DNA of 64,000 nt from SHVO01 sp041905795 (GTDB lineage Bacteria; Pseudomonadota; Alphaproteobacteria; Rhodospirillales; Rhodospirillaceae), in contig JAYRKL010000002.1 in NCBI GenBank assembly GCA_041905795.1, positions 124,001 to 188,000 on the forward strand, read 5' to 3'. A program made the translations under genes and the position numbers. The notes under the pieces are model-generated. The model did no database searches and was not told the origin of the DNA. It was given only the letters and a program-made list of their open reading frames with translations. Of the stretch, positions 1 through 8,568 are shown in pieces. Every line of letters starts with the position of its first letter. Position 1 is the first letter of the stretch.

Positions 1-2503
1 TCAGGACCTGGAGATAGCGCCCGGTGCAGCACGGCGTCGCACTATCGTTGTTATCGGATGCATGTTCGTGGGACAGAATCAGGTCCGGGCGGCCGTCGGC
101 GTTCAGGTCCAGGGACACGATGTTACGGACGAAGGTGTAGTCGTTCAGCCAGTTCACCGCCGGCAGGGTGACAACATTGGCGAGCGGGAAATTGCCGCGG
201 CCGTCGTTGATCACCACTTTGTCGGTCAGCACATCCTGGTTGTTGTTGCGGTTCTTGAGCCGCCCGAGCACCAGGTCGGGCTTGCCGTCGCCGTTAAGGT
301 CGGTGAGCAGGTTGGCCTGATAGCGCCACGAGGTGTACTGGGGGTTGCCCTGCAGGATCGACAGCGGCAGCCGCCGGTCGAAATCGATAGTGAAGCCGCC
401 CTTGCCGTCGCCCATGAGGAAATGGCCGACCAGATAATTGTAGGAGCGGCCGTTGAGGGTCAGGCTCGGTGTCGCCGACGGGGCGGTGCCGCCGCTCTCG
501 ACGTAGATATCGAGGTGGCCGTCGCCGTCGATGTCCGCCACCGTGGGGAACTTCGCGCCGATCGACGCGCTGCCGATCAGCGCGCCATACATCTGTGCCA
601 GTGTGTCCGATGCGGTCCAGCCGCCGGCGCCGTTGCTGAGCAGCAGGCTCGGCGGCTGCAGGCCGGGATAGCCGCCGGTGGGCCGCTGCCCGTTCTCCAG
701 GTTGCCGCGGTCGTAGACGATGAAATCGGGTATTCCGTCTTCGTTGAAATCCCCCGTTGCGCCTGTCGGCGCGGCGGCGGTGGGGCCGCTTGGAAAAATC
801 TGCCGCGTGATGTCGGTGAAGGTGCCGTCGCCGTTGCTGCGCAAGGCGGTGATCGGGTCGGGGGTGGGGGATTGGGGGTTGTCGCCGCCGACGATCAAAT
901 CATCAAGACCGTCGCCGTCGAGATCGGCGCGGGCGATGTAAAGATTGGCGGTTGCGCCGAGATTGAGGAATTTCTGCGAGGGAAGCCTGGTGTAGGTCGC
1001 CGTGGCTTGGCCCGCCTGGCCCGGCATCCTGCAGACCGTGGTCATGTCGGTGATCACGCCGGTTGCGCGGTTGTTGACCAGGTGCTGGAGATAGCCTTTG
1101 AAGTCGTTCTCGATCTTCACCACGTAGTGATAGGCGCCGGCCGCGGGCGTGATCTTGGCGCCGGCTTCGATATCGCTGACCGCCAGCATGGCCTGGCCGC
1201 TGGCGGGGATCGCCGCCGATGTATAGGTCCCGCGTTTTGCGCCGCTGGCGGCGTCGTAAATGCCCAGCGTCACCGCGCGCGCCAGCGTATTCGTGTTCAC
1301 CGCCACGATGGTGCTGGGATAACCGTCATCCAGCAGCGAGGAATGAACGCTGGCGAGGCGGCCTGCGTTGGTGGTGACCCCGCTGCCGCAGGTGCTGAGG
1401 TTGGTGAGCGTGCCGTCGGACGGGCGCCACAGCACATGCTGAAAGAACCCGTTCATCGCCGAGCGTAGCGTAATGGCATAGGTAGCGGGTTTCACCGCAT
1501 TCTTGTCCGCCGTGGCCTCGACCTCGCCAATGAAAACCTGCCTGGCGGCCCCGGCGGGAACCGGTGTGCTGGTCCACTGCGCAAAGGCGCGGCCGGTGAC
1601 CGCGTCGTTCAGCGTGACGCTGACGGTCTCATCATCGGTGCCGGCATTATAAAAACGCAGGAAGGATTGCGACGCCGTCTGCGCGGTCGAATACACCGCG
1701 CCTTGGGTTTGAGCCTCGGGCGGCGTGTCGGGCGCCTTGCCGCGCGTCAGGGGGCAGGCGGTGGTCATATCGGTAATGACGCCGGTCGCCTTGTTGTTGA
1801 CCAGGTGCTGCAGGGCCCCGGTGAATCCGCCTTCGGCCTTGATGAGATAGTGGTAAAGCGGCGCTTTGGGCGTAAGGCGCAGGCTGGCCTCAATATCGGT
1901 CACCGGGACCGTCACGCTGCCGCCGGCGGAGATGGCGGCCGTGGCGTAGACGCCGAGCTTCGCGCCGGTGGCGGCGTCATACAGCGCCAGGGATACCGCC
2001 TTGGCGGTGGTGGCGGTGTTGGTCGCCACCACAGTGCTGGGAAAGCCATCGGCCAGCAGCGCCGAGTGCACGCCGTTCAACAACGCCTGCGGCGCGGTGG
2101 CCTGAACGTTGCAGGTGCTGAGGTTGGTGAGCGTGCCGTCGGACGGCCGGTAGAGCACATGCTGGAAATACCCGGCGAAACCCGGATGCACCGCCAGTTG
2201 ATAGTAGTCCGGCTTGCGCGCGGCGCCCGCCACGACCGCTTCGACAGTGGTGATCGAAAACTGCTGCGCTGTGCCCGCTGCGATGGTGGGGCTGGTCCAT
2301 TGGCCGAGCGCCGCGCCGGTGGTGGCGTCGAAGATTTCAACGCGCGCCGTGCCGGCCAGCGCGCCCGTGTTCAGGAACCGCAGGAACGATTGTGAGCGGC
2401 TCTGGGCGGAAGAATAAACCGCGCCCACCCGCAAAACGCTGGCCTGCGCGCCCTGCGTCACTGCGGCGGCGCACCAGATCGCGATCAGGATCAATCGCCA
2501 CAT
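1..2503 (-). CDS. Secreted FG-GAP/VCBS repeat protein with duplicated N-terminal module (3' end outside window)
   Basis: The reading frame is open from an ATG at 2503 to the window edge (834 codons), so the C-terminus is missing. It begins with a signal peptide (MWRLILIAIWCAAAVTQGAQA). Two related modules of about 220 residues follow. Both contain a sequence like FQHVLYRPSDGTLTNLSTC (FQHVLWRPSDGTLTNLSTC in the second), then HSALLADG..PSTVVA or HSSLLDDGYPSTIVA, and each ends near a DMTT.C segment. From about residue 510, Asp/Gly-rich calcium-binding-type repeats appear (DLDGDGLDDLIVGG, DFNEDGIPDFIV, DIDGDGHLDIYV, DLNGDGKPDLVLG, DLNADGRPDLIL), typical of FG-GAP/VCBS beta-propeller blades. It is probably an exported or surface protein. 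No catalytic motif was recognised. The complementary strand carries a long spurious frame. Confidence 0.85.
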   Translation of the reverse strand, partial: MWRLILIAIWCAAAVTQGAQASVLRVGAVYSSAQSRSQSFLRFLNTGALAGTARVEIFDATTGAALGQWTSPTIAAGTAQQFSITTVEAVVAGAARKPDYYQLAVHPGFAGYFQHVLYRPSDGTLTNLSTCNVQATAPQALLNGVHSALLADGFPSTVVATNTATTAKAVSLALYDAATGAKLGVYATAAISAGGSVTVPVTDIEASLRLTPKAPLYHYLIKAEGGFTGALQHLVNNKATGVITDMTTACPLTRGKAPDTPPEAQTQGAVYSTAQTASQSFLRFYNAGTDDETVSVTLNDAVTGRAFAQWTSTPVPAGAARQVFIGEVEATADKNAVKPATYAITLRSAMNGFFQHVLWRPSDGTLTNLSTCGSGVTTNAGRLASVHSSLLDDGYPSTIVAVNTNTLARAVTLGIYDAASGAKRGTYTSAAIPASGQAMLAVSDIEAGAKITPAAGAYHYVVKIENDFKGYLQHLVNNRATGVITDMTTVCRMPGQAGQATATYTRLPSQKFLNLGATANLYIARADLDGDGLDDLIVGGDNPQSPTPDPITALRSNGDGTFTDITRQIFPSGPTAAAPTGATGDFNEDGIPDFIVYDRGNLENGQRPTGGYPGLQPPSLLLSNGAGGWTASDTLAQMYGALIGSASIGAKFPTVADIDGDGHLDIYVESGGTAPSATPSLTLNGRSYNYLVGHFLMGDGKGGFTIDFDRRLPLSILQGNPQYTSWRYQANLLTDLNGDGKPDLVLGRLKNRNNNQDVLTDKVVINDGRGNFPLANVVTLPAVNWLNDYTFVRNIVSLDLNADGRPDLILSHEHASDNNDSATPCCTGRYLQVL

Positions 2504-2577
2504 GACAACGCTCCCCAGGCGTCACAGTACCTAGGGACGCCCGCCGGGGTAAAGCGCGGGCGAGAGATATGCAGCGT

Positions 2578-3246
2578 TTATGCCAGGAACCGCTGCGGCA
2601 GGTCATCCTTGAACGGGAAGTACTGAAAGAAAGGCCTGGCTTCCGCGATCACACGTTTGACCGAGGGCCGCGCGATCAGCCGCTCGAAATAGGCGGCGAG
2701 ATTTTTGTGGCCGGCGGGGAAGGGGAACACGACCCCGGCATAGAACAGCGCCGGCGCCGCGGCGCAGTCGGCGATGGTGAAGTCATCGCCCACAGCCCAC
2801 GTCTTGTCCGCCATGTTGCGCTCGATCATGCCGTAGGCGGTGGTGAGCATACTGTGCGCATCCTTGACCGCGCGCGGATCGCGTTCGGCCTCGGGGCGCA
2901 TGCGGTCGTCGACGATGCGCTGCATCGGCGTCATCACATAAAAGTCCGAGACGCGGTCCCACAGCCGCGCGTCCAACTGCCGTGCTTCATCCATAGGAAG
3001 GAGCCGTGCGGCGGGATAATGCCGATTGAGGTATTCGATCTGCACCGAGGTTTCCGGCACGATACGTGCGCCGTCCTGCAGCAACGGGATCTTGCAGGTG
3101 GGCCACAGCGCGGCATACGCGGCCTTGGCCGCCGGGTCGCCGAAGTTGACCATCTCCGCCGTAAACGGCGCGCCGCTCTCATAGAGCGCGATCAACACCT
3201 TCCAGCAATAGGACGACAGCGGGTGGGAATGCAGGACGAGAGCCAT
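2578..3246 (-). CDS. Glutathione S-transferase family protein
   Basis: The 222-residue protein has the two-domain GST layout. An N-terminal thioredoxin-like half begins LVLHSHPLSSYCWKVLIAL and contains KIPLLQDG followed by VPETSVQIEYL, the cis-Pro and glutathione gamma-glutamyl contact region (E/S pair). The helical C-terminal half contains WAVGDDFTIADCAAAPAL, matching the conserved N-capping/hydrophobic staple motif (FTIADC). Size is normal for the family. It probably conjugates or isomerises a small electrophile in the cytoplasm; the substrate cannot be read from the sequence. It is divergent from the alpha/beta hydrolase gene at 3316, with about 70 bp between them, so the two may share a regulatory region. 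Confidence 0.9.
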   Translation of the reverse strand: MALVLHSHPLSSYCWKVLIALYESGAPFTAEMVNFGDPAAKAAYAALWPTCKIPLLQDGARIVPETSVQIEYLNRHYPAARLLPMDEARQLDARLWDRVSDFYVMTPMQRIVDDRMRPEAERDPRAVKDAHSMLTTAYGMIERNMADKTWAVGDDFTIADCAAAPALFYAGVVFPFPAGHKNLAAYFERLIARPSVKRVIAEARPFFQYFPFKDDLPQRFLA

Positions 3247-3315
3247 GTGGAATTCCTAGGTGTGATTCCCGATCGGCCAACTATGTGCGGGCCGGGGTTT
3301 TGGGCATACTAGGGC

Positions 3316-4086
3316 ATGACCGCATCTCTCGAAACCGCCCAAGTCCTTGGTTCAACGCTGGAATTCTCATGGTACGGCGACCGGGCCGCGCCCCATCCCC
3401 TGGTCCTGCTGCACGACAGCCTGGGATCGGTGCGCACCTGGAAGGACTTTCCCGAACGCCTGGCCGCCGCCACCGGCCATGGCGTGCTGGCCTATTCCCG
3501 CGAGGGTTTCGGCGGGTCCTCCGCGCTCTCGCGGGCGCGCTGGCGCGGCTACATGCACCACGAGGCCGAAATCGTGCTGCCGGCGTTCCTCGACGCCGTC
3601 GGCGTCAAGGCGCCGATCCTGTTCGGCCATAGCGACGGCGCCACCATCGCGCTGGTCGCCGCCGGCGCACACCCCGATCTCTCGCCGGGACTCATCATCG
3701 AGGCGCCCCACGTGTTCGTGGAGCCGGTGACCCTGGCGGGCATCGCCGCCGCCAAGGAGGTCTATCGCACGACCAACCTGCGCGAGAGGCTCACCCGCTA
3801 CCACCCCGATCCCGACGCGGTGTTCGCGGCCTGGACGGAGACCTGGACCGCCCCATACTTCAAGGACTGGAACGTGGAGGAATACGTGCCCAGGGTCCGC
3901 TGCCCGGTGCTGATGATCCAGGGGCGCGAGGACGAATACGGCACCGTCCGCCAGCTCGAGGCCATCAAGGCGGGCCGCGCCGACCGCGAGATCCTGATGC
4001 TCGACGCATGCGCCCATTCGCCCCACCGCGACCAGCCCGCGGCCGTGCTGGCGGCGGCCGCGGATTTCGTGAAGCGGATCCGATGA
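3316..4086 (+). CDS. Alpha/beta-fold hydrolase
   Basis: The 256-residue protein has the alpha/beta hydrolase signature. The oxyanion-hole segment LLHDSLGS is near residue 31, the nucleophile elbow GHSDG has Ser106, an acid candidate lies in QGREDEYG, and the catalytic His is in DACAHSPHRDQP near the C-terminus. There is no signal peptide, so it is cytoplasmic. The family includes esterases and C-C bond hydrolases of aromatic catabolism; the substrate is unknown. ATG 3316 follows a short AGGG. The stop overlaps the next start by 4 bp (ATGA), indicating translational coupling with selO. Confidence 0.88.
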   Translation: MTASLETAQVLGSTLEFSWYGDRAAPHPLVLLHDSLGSVRTWKDFPERLAAATGHGVLAYSREGFGGSSALSRARWRGYMHHEAEIVLPAFLDAVGVKAPILFGHSDGATIALVAAGAHPDLSPGLIIEAPHVFVEPVTLAGIAAAKEVYRTTNLRERLTRYHPDPDAVFAAWTETWTAPYFKDWNVEEYVPRVRCPVLMIQGREDEYGTVRQLEAIKAGRADREILMLDACAHSPHRDQPAAVLAAAADFVKRIR

Positions 4087-5549
4087 CCTTCGCCTTCGAT
4101 AACAGCTACGCCGGCCTGCCGGAACGCTTCTATGCGCGGCTGCCGGCAACGCCGGTCAAGGCGCCCAAGCTGATCAAGGTCAACCGCGCCCTGGCCTTCG
4201 ATCTGACTCTGGACGCGGACTTCCTGGAAAGCGCCGAAGGCGTCGCGATCCTGGCCGGCAATGCCGTGCCCGCCGGCGGCGCGCCGCTCGCGGCGGCTTA
4301 CGCCGGCCATCAGTTCGGCACCTTCGTGCCGCAGCTCGGCGACGGCCGCGCCATCCTGCTGGGCGAGGTCATCGGCCGCGACGGGCAGCGCCGCGATATC
4401 CAGCTCAAGGGCGCGGGACCGACCCCCTATTCGCGCAGCGGCGACGGCCGCGCCGCGCTCGGACCGGTGCTGCGGGAATATATCGTCAGCGAGGCCATGG
4501 CGGCGCTGGGCATTCCCACCACCCGCACGCTTGCTGCCGTGGCGACCGGCGAATACGTGCTGCGCGAGGACGGGCCGCTGCCGGGCGCGGTGCTGACCCG
4601 GGTCGCCGCCAGCCACATCCGCGTCGGCACCTTCCAGTTCTTCGCCGCGCGCGGGGATCGGGACGGCGTGAAGCTGCTCGCCGACCATGTCATCGCGCGG
4701 CACTATCCGCATGCCAAGGACGCGGCCAATCCCTATGTCGCACTCCTGGAAGGCGTGATCGCGCGCCAGGCCGGGCTGATCGCAAGCTGGCTGCTGGTGG
4801 GCTTCATCCACGGCGTCATGAACACCGACAACATGGCGGTCGCGGGCGAGACCATCGATTACGGCCCCTGCGCCTTCATGGATGCCTATCATCCCGGCAC
4901 GGTGTTCAGTTCCATCGACCGGCGCGGCCGCTACGCCTACGCCAACCAGCCGCCGATCGCGCTGTGGAACCTGACCCGCCTGGCCGAGACCCTGCTGCCC
5001 TTGATCGACGGCGACCAGGACGCCGCGGTCAAACGCGCCACCGGCGCCCTCGACACGTTCGGCGGGATTTTCGAAGCGGCCTATAAGCAAGGCTTGGCAC
5101 GCAAGCTCGGCCTGGCGGCCACCGACGCCGCCCACGCCCTCGGCCAGGACCTGCTGGCGCGCATGTCGGAGAATGAAGCCGACTTCACGCTCACCTTCCG
5201 CAAGCTCTGCGCCGCCAGCGAAGGTGCCAGTGAAGGTACCGGCGACGTCCGCGGTCTGTTCAAGACGCCGGAGGCGTTCGACGCCTGGGAGCAGGACTGG
5301 CGCAAGACCCTGGCCGCCGAGCCGGCGGCCGGCCGCCGCGCCGCCATGGAGGCGGTCAATCCCGCGTTCATCCCGCGCAATCACCGCGTCGAGGAAGCGA
5401 TCCAGGCCGCCATGGCGGGAAACTTCCAGCCGTTCGAGACCCTGGTGACCGTGCTGATGAACCCCTACGCCGATCAACCGGCCTTCGCCGCCTACATGGC
5501 CCCGCCGCGCCCCGAAGAGATCGTGCGCGAGACCTTCTGCGGTACCTGA
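4083..5549 (+). CDS. selO: Protein adenylyltransferase SelO (YdiU family)
   Basis: The 488-residue protein is a pseudokinase-fold enzyme that transfers AMP from ATP to Ser/Thr/Tyr of target proteins. Family hallmarks are visible: GHQFGTFVPQLGDGRA (glycine-rich loop), DIQLKGAGPTPYSRSGDGRA (nucleotide-binding Lys and activation region), LREYIVSEAMAALGIPTTR, GVMNTDNMA (catalytic-loop-like) and DYGP (DFG equivalent). The protein ends in FCGT, a C-terminal Cys typical of SelO and the site of selenocysteine in eukaryotic members. Start ATG 4083 overlaps the hydrolase stop. Longer in-frame extension upstream lies inside the hydrolase gene and is not needed. The known role is redox-stress control of metabolism. 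Confidence 0.95.
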   Translation: MTFAFDNSYAGLPERFYARLPATPVKAPKLIKVNRALAFDLTLDADFLESAEGVAILAGNAVPAGGAPLAAAYAGHQFGTFVPQLGDGRAILLGEVIGRDGQRRDIQLKGAGPTPYSRSGDGRAALGPVLREYIVSEAMAALGIPTTRTLAAVATGEYVLREDGPLPGAVLTRVAASHIRVGTFQFFAARGDRDGVKLLADHVIARHYPHAKDAANPYVALLEGVIARQAGLIASWLLVGFIHGVMNTDNMAVAGETIDYGPCAFMDAYHPGTVFSSIDRRGRYAYANQPPIALWNLTRLAETLLPLIDGDQDAAVKRATGALDTFGGIFEAAYKQGLARKLGLAATDAAHALGQDLLARMSENEADFTLTFRKLCAASEGASEGTGDVRGLFKTPEAFDAWEQDWRKTLAAEPAAGRRAAMEAVNPAFIPRNHRVEEAIQAAMAGNFQPFETLVTVLMNPYADQPAFAAYMAPPRPEEIVRETFCGT

Positions 5550-5563
5550 CGCCTAAGAGGCGT
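5549..5563 (+). terminator. Weak hairpin after selO
   Basis: The perfect inverted repeat ACGCCT-AAG-AGGCGT begins on the last base of the selO stop codon. There is no T-run, so it is at best an attenuating or mRNA-end hairpin. Confidence 0.25.
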
Positions 5564-5629
5564 AAGACGCGCGATTGCGGCGGCGGTTGACGTGAACGGA
5601 AGCCCTCAGGCCGCCATTTTGCCGGGCGT

Positions 5630-5667
5630 GCGCGCAGAAAACCGGTTTCCACTTTTCGCGAGCGCGC
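5630..5667. repeat. Interspersed palindromic repeat, GAAAACCGG..TTCCACTTTTCG type, copy 1
   Basis: GCGCGC arms (5630-5635 and 5662-5667) enclose GAAAACCGG followed by TTTCCACTTTTCGCG. The core at 5637-5658 matches the reverse complement of 28364-28385 at all but one position. Repeats with this core are common between genes in Rhizobiales and related alphaproteobacteria. It lies in the gap between selO and the aminotransferase. Confidence 0.6.
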
Positions 5668-5682
5668 TTTAAAGTCCGGCCC

Positions 5683-6849
5683 ATGAAACCCGCCAACACC
5701 ATTTTCGCCAACCTCGGCACCACTGTTTTCACCGTGATGTCCGCCCTTGCGGTCGAGCATAAGTCGGTCAACCTGGGGCAGGGGTTCCCGGACGGCAACG
5801 GGCCCGACGACGTGCGCGCCAAGGCCGCCGCATTCCTGCACGACCAGCCCAACCAGTATCCGCCGATGATGGGCGCCGTCGAATTGCGCCAAGCGGTGGC
5901 GGCCCACGCCAAGCGGTTCTACGGGCTCGATGTCGACTGGCGCGAGGAGGTCATGGTCACGTCGGGCGGCACCGAGGCTCTGGCGGCTTGTTTCTTCGGG
6001 CTGATCGAGCCCGGCGACGAGGTGGTTCTGATCGAGCCGCTCTACGACAGCTACCTGCCGATCGTGCGCCGTGCCGGCGGCATCCCCAGGCTGGTGCGCC
6101 TGACCCCGCCGCACTGGCACCTGCCGCGCGAAGACCTGGCGGCGGCGTTCGGACCCAAGACCAAGGCCATCGTCATCAACACGCCGATGAATCCCACCGG
6201 CAAGGTGTTCACCGCCGACGAGCTGAGCTTCATCGCCGACCTCGTCAAGAAGCACGACGCCTATGCCATCTGCGACGAGGTCTACGAGCATCTGACCTTC
6301 GACGGCCGCAGGCACGTCACGCCCATGTCCTTGCCCGGCATGCGCGAGCGCACCTTGCGCATCGGCTCCGCCGGCAAGGCCTTCGCGCTCACCGGCTGGA
6401 AGGTGGGCTACGTCACCGGCGCGCCCGCCGCGCTGAAACCGCTCACCAAGGCGCACCAGTATTTCACCTTCACCACGCCGCCCAACCTGCAGCGCGCGGT
6501 GGCCTATGGCTTGAGCAAGGACAACGCCTATTTCGACAGCCTCGCCGCCGACCTGCAGCGCAAGCGCGATTTCCTCGCCGGCGGCCTGCGCGAACTCGGG
6601 TTCGGCGTGCTCGACAGCCAGGGCACCTATTTCGTCAACGCCGACTTCAGGCCGCTCGGTTTCAACGGCAACGACGTGGATTTCTGCCGCTATCTCACCA
6701 CCGATGTCGGCGTCACGCCGATCCCGGTCAGTGCTTTCTATGAAGGCCCCGGTCCCGACAGCATCGTCCGCTTCGCCTTCTGCAAGGACGACGCCACCCT
6801 GATCGAGGCGTTGCAGCGGCTCCGGCGCCGCTTCGGCACGCCGGTGTGA
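5683..6849 (+). CDS. PLP-dependent aminotransferase, class I/II (fold type I)
   Basis: The 388-residue protein matches the aspartate-aminotransferase-fold subgroup that includes methionine/kynurenine aminotransferases. Features seen are NLGQGFPDG near the N-terminus, SGGTEAL (phosphate and ring stacking loop), NTPMNPTGKVF (Asn contacting PLP), CDEVYEHLTF (Asp/Tyr contacting the pyridine ring), GSAGKAFALTGWKVGY with the Schiff-base Lys, and C-terminal IVRFAFCK with the substrate-carboxylate Arg. It probably converts a 2-amino acid to a 2-oxo acid; the true substrate is unknown. Its stop is immediately followed by the FAD monooxygenase gene, suggesting the oxo acid or a relative enters that route. 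Confidence 0.9.
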   Translation: MKPANTIFANLGTTVFTVMSALAVEHKSVNLGQGFPDGNGPDDVRAKAAAFLHDQPNQYPPMMGAVELRQAVAAHAKRFYGLDVDWREEVMVTSGGTEALAACFFGLIEPGDEVVLIEPLYDSYLPIVRRAGGIPRLVRLTPPHWHLPREDLAAAFGPKTKAIVINTPMNPTGKVFTADELSFIADLVKKHDAYAICDEVYEHLTFDGRRHVTPMSLPGMRERTLRIGSAGKAFALTGWKVGYVTGAPAALKPLTKAHQYFTFTTPPNLQRAVAYGLSKDNAYFDSLAADLQRKRDFLAGGLRELGFGVLDSQGTYFVNADFRPLGFNGNDVDFCRYLTTDVGVTPIPVSAFYEGPGPDSIVRFAFCKDDATLIEALQRLRRRFGTPV

Positions 6850-6854
6850 CCGCC

Positions 6855-8366
6855 ATGCCGCCCCGGATCATTGTCGCGGGCGGCGGTCCAGTGGGGTTGA
6901 CGGCAGCGTTGACGCTGGCGAAGGCGGGCCTGCCGGTGACGGTCCTCGAAGCCGACGCCGGCGTGTGCGACGGCAGCCGCGCCATCTGTATTTCCCGGCG
7001 CAGTCTGCAATTGCTGGCGCGGCTGGGTGCGGCGGAACCGTTCCTGGCCAAGGGCCTGGGGTGGACCGACGGCACCAGTTATCTCGGCACGGCGGAGATT
7101 TTCCAGCTGCGGATGCCGCAGACACCGGAAGACCGCTTCCCGCCGTTCATCAACCTTCAGCAGTATTACGCCGAACGGTTCCTAGCCGACGCCTGCACCG
7201 CCACCGGCCTGGTGGAGATCCGCTGGGGCCATCGCGTCACCGACGTGACAGCCGCCGCGGACGGCGCCGTGCTGCAGGTCGCGCCCGGCGGGACCGTGCC
7301 CGCCGACTGGCTGATCGCTGCCGATGGCGCGCGTAGCATCCTGCGCGAGAAGCTGGGCCTTGCCCTGGAAGGTCGCAGTTTCGAGCGGCGCTATCTCATC
7401 ACCGACATCGAACTGAAGTGCGATTGGCCGGCGGCGCGCAAGGTCTGGTTCGATCCGGTGTCCAATCCGGGCTCGACCATCATCATGCACCGCCAGCCGG
7501 ACGACGTCTGGCGGGTGGACTGCCAGCTGGCCGAGGGCGAGGACGAGCAGGAGGCGCTCAAGGACGGGAACATCCGCGCGCGCATCGCGGCGCATCTCGC
7601 CATGGTCGGCCTGCCGGCGCAGTGGAAGCTGTTGTGGAAAAGCATCTACAAGGCGCACACCCTGTCGCTGGCCGACTATGTGCACGGCCGCGTGATCTTC
7701 GCCGGCGACGCCGCCCATCTGGTGCCGATCTTCGGCGTGCGCGGCCTCAATTCCGGCCTCGACGACGCGCATAATCTTGCCTGGAAGCTGGCCCTGGTGG
7801 TGAAAGGCCAGGCGCCGCCGGCGTTCCTCGCCACCTACACCGCCGAGCGCCGCGCCGCCTGTCTTGAGAACATCGCCGCCGCCACCAAGAGCACCTGGTT
7901 CATGTCGCCGCCGTCGCCCGGCTATGTGCTGGCGCGCGACGCGGTGCTGGAACTGGCCGCGCATCACCCCGCGTTCCGGGTGCTGATCGATCCGCGCCAG
8001 GCGGCGGCCCATACCTATGCCTCGGACGCCATCCTCGGCGCGCCGCCGGCGGGCCTGCCGCTGGCGGAGGCGCGCCTGGCCGATGGGCGGTCGCTGCATG
8101 ACCTGCTGGGGGCCGGATTTGCGGTCCTGGCCTTCGGCGGAGACCGCATCCGCACGGCGCCGCGCGCTCTCGGCGGCCTCGAATACCTGGAGGTGCAGGT
8201 GCCGGCGGCCGATCCTTGCGCCGCCGCGGTGGGAGCGGAGCCCGGCGACATGTTCCTGATCCGCCCGGACGGCTATGTGGCGGCCGTGCTAAAAGACGGC
8301 GATCTGCACGGCGCCTTGCGCCATACCGGCCTGTTGTCGAAGGAGGACCGCCATGCCGTCGCCTGA
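6855..8366 (+). CDS. FAD-dependent aromatic-ring monooxygenase (PheA/TfdB/MhpA type)
   Basis: The protein has about 503 residues. GxGxxG-type FAD binding is seen at the start (IIVAGGGPVGLTAALTLAKAG), the DG-like motif is WLIAADGARS, and the second FAD motif is VIFAGDAAHLVPIFGVRGLNSGLDDAHNLAWKL (read in pieces GDAAHLVP, GLNSGLDDA). The last 120 residues look like the thioredoxin-like C-terminal domain of flavin phenol hydroxylases. It is a cytosolic NAD(P)H-dependent hydroxylase of an aromatic or polyketide-like substrate. ATG 6855 is taken as the start; GTG 6846, overlapping the aminotransferase stop, is possible. Its end overlaps the small downstream gene by 14 bp. Confidence 0.88.
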   Translation: MPPRIIVAGGGPVGLTAALTLAKAGLPVTVLEADAGVCDGSRAICISRRSLQLLARLGAAEPFLAKGLGWTDGTSYLGTAEIFQLRMPQTPEDRFPPFINLQQYYAERFLADACTATGLVEIRWGHRVTDVTAAADGAVLQVAPGGTVPADWLIAADGARSILREKLGLALEGRSFERRYLITDIELKCDWPAARKVWFDPVSNPGSTIIMHRQPDDVWRVDCQLAEGEDEQEALKDGNIRARIAAHLAMVGLPAQWKLLWKSIYKAHTLSLADYVHGRVIFAGDAAHLVPIFGVRGLNSGLDDAHNLAWKLALVVKGQAPPAFLATYTAERRAACLENIAAATKSTWFMSPPSPGYVLARDAVLELAAHHPAFRVLIDPRQAAAHTYASDAILGAPPAGLPLAEARLADGRSLHDLLGAGFAVLAFGGDRIRTAPRALGGLEYLEVQVPAADPCAAAVGAEPGDMFLIRPDGYVAAVLKDGDLHGALRHTGLLSKEDRHAVA

Positions 8367-8568
8367 CCTCGGCCGCGCCGGCCTGGAAGCGCTGTTTCCG
8401 AAACTCGCGGACCATATCGACGCCACGCCGCCGGCCGCGCGCGAACGGTTCCTGGTGAAAGCCTTCCTGCTGCTCGCCGATGCCCAGGGCGATCTTGGCC
8501 TCGCGCTGCGCTGCCTCGACGACGCGCGCGCAAGCACGGTGCACGCCGGACGGGGGACGCCGCCATGA
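8353..8568 (+). CDS. Small DUF2783-like protein, partner of FAD monooxygenase
   Basis: The 71-residue acidic helical protein has the segment LEALFPKLADHID followed by FLLLADAQGDLGLALRCLDDA. This resembles DUF2783, a small domain usually encoded next to FAD monooxygenases and class II aldolases. A strong Shine-Dalgarno, AGGAGG at 8341-8346, supports ATG 8353. It overlaps the monooxygenase end by 14 bp and the aldolase start by 4 bp, so all three are probably co-translated. The function is unknown; an accessory or stabilising role for the monooxygenase is inferred from position only. Confidence 0.7.
   Translation: MPSPDLGRAGLEALFPKLADHIDATPPAARERFLVKAFLLLADAQGDLGLALRCLDDARASTVHAGRGTPP

Noticed and set aside
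6846..6854. GTG 6846 as start of the FAD monooxygenase
   Set aside because: Possible by overlap with the aminotransferase stop, but ATG 6855 leaves the normal short N-terminus before the GxGxxG motif, so the ATG is preferred.
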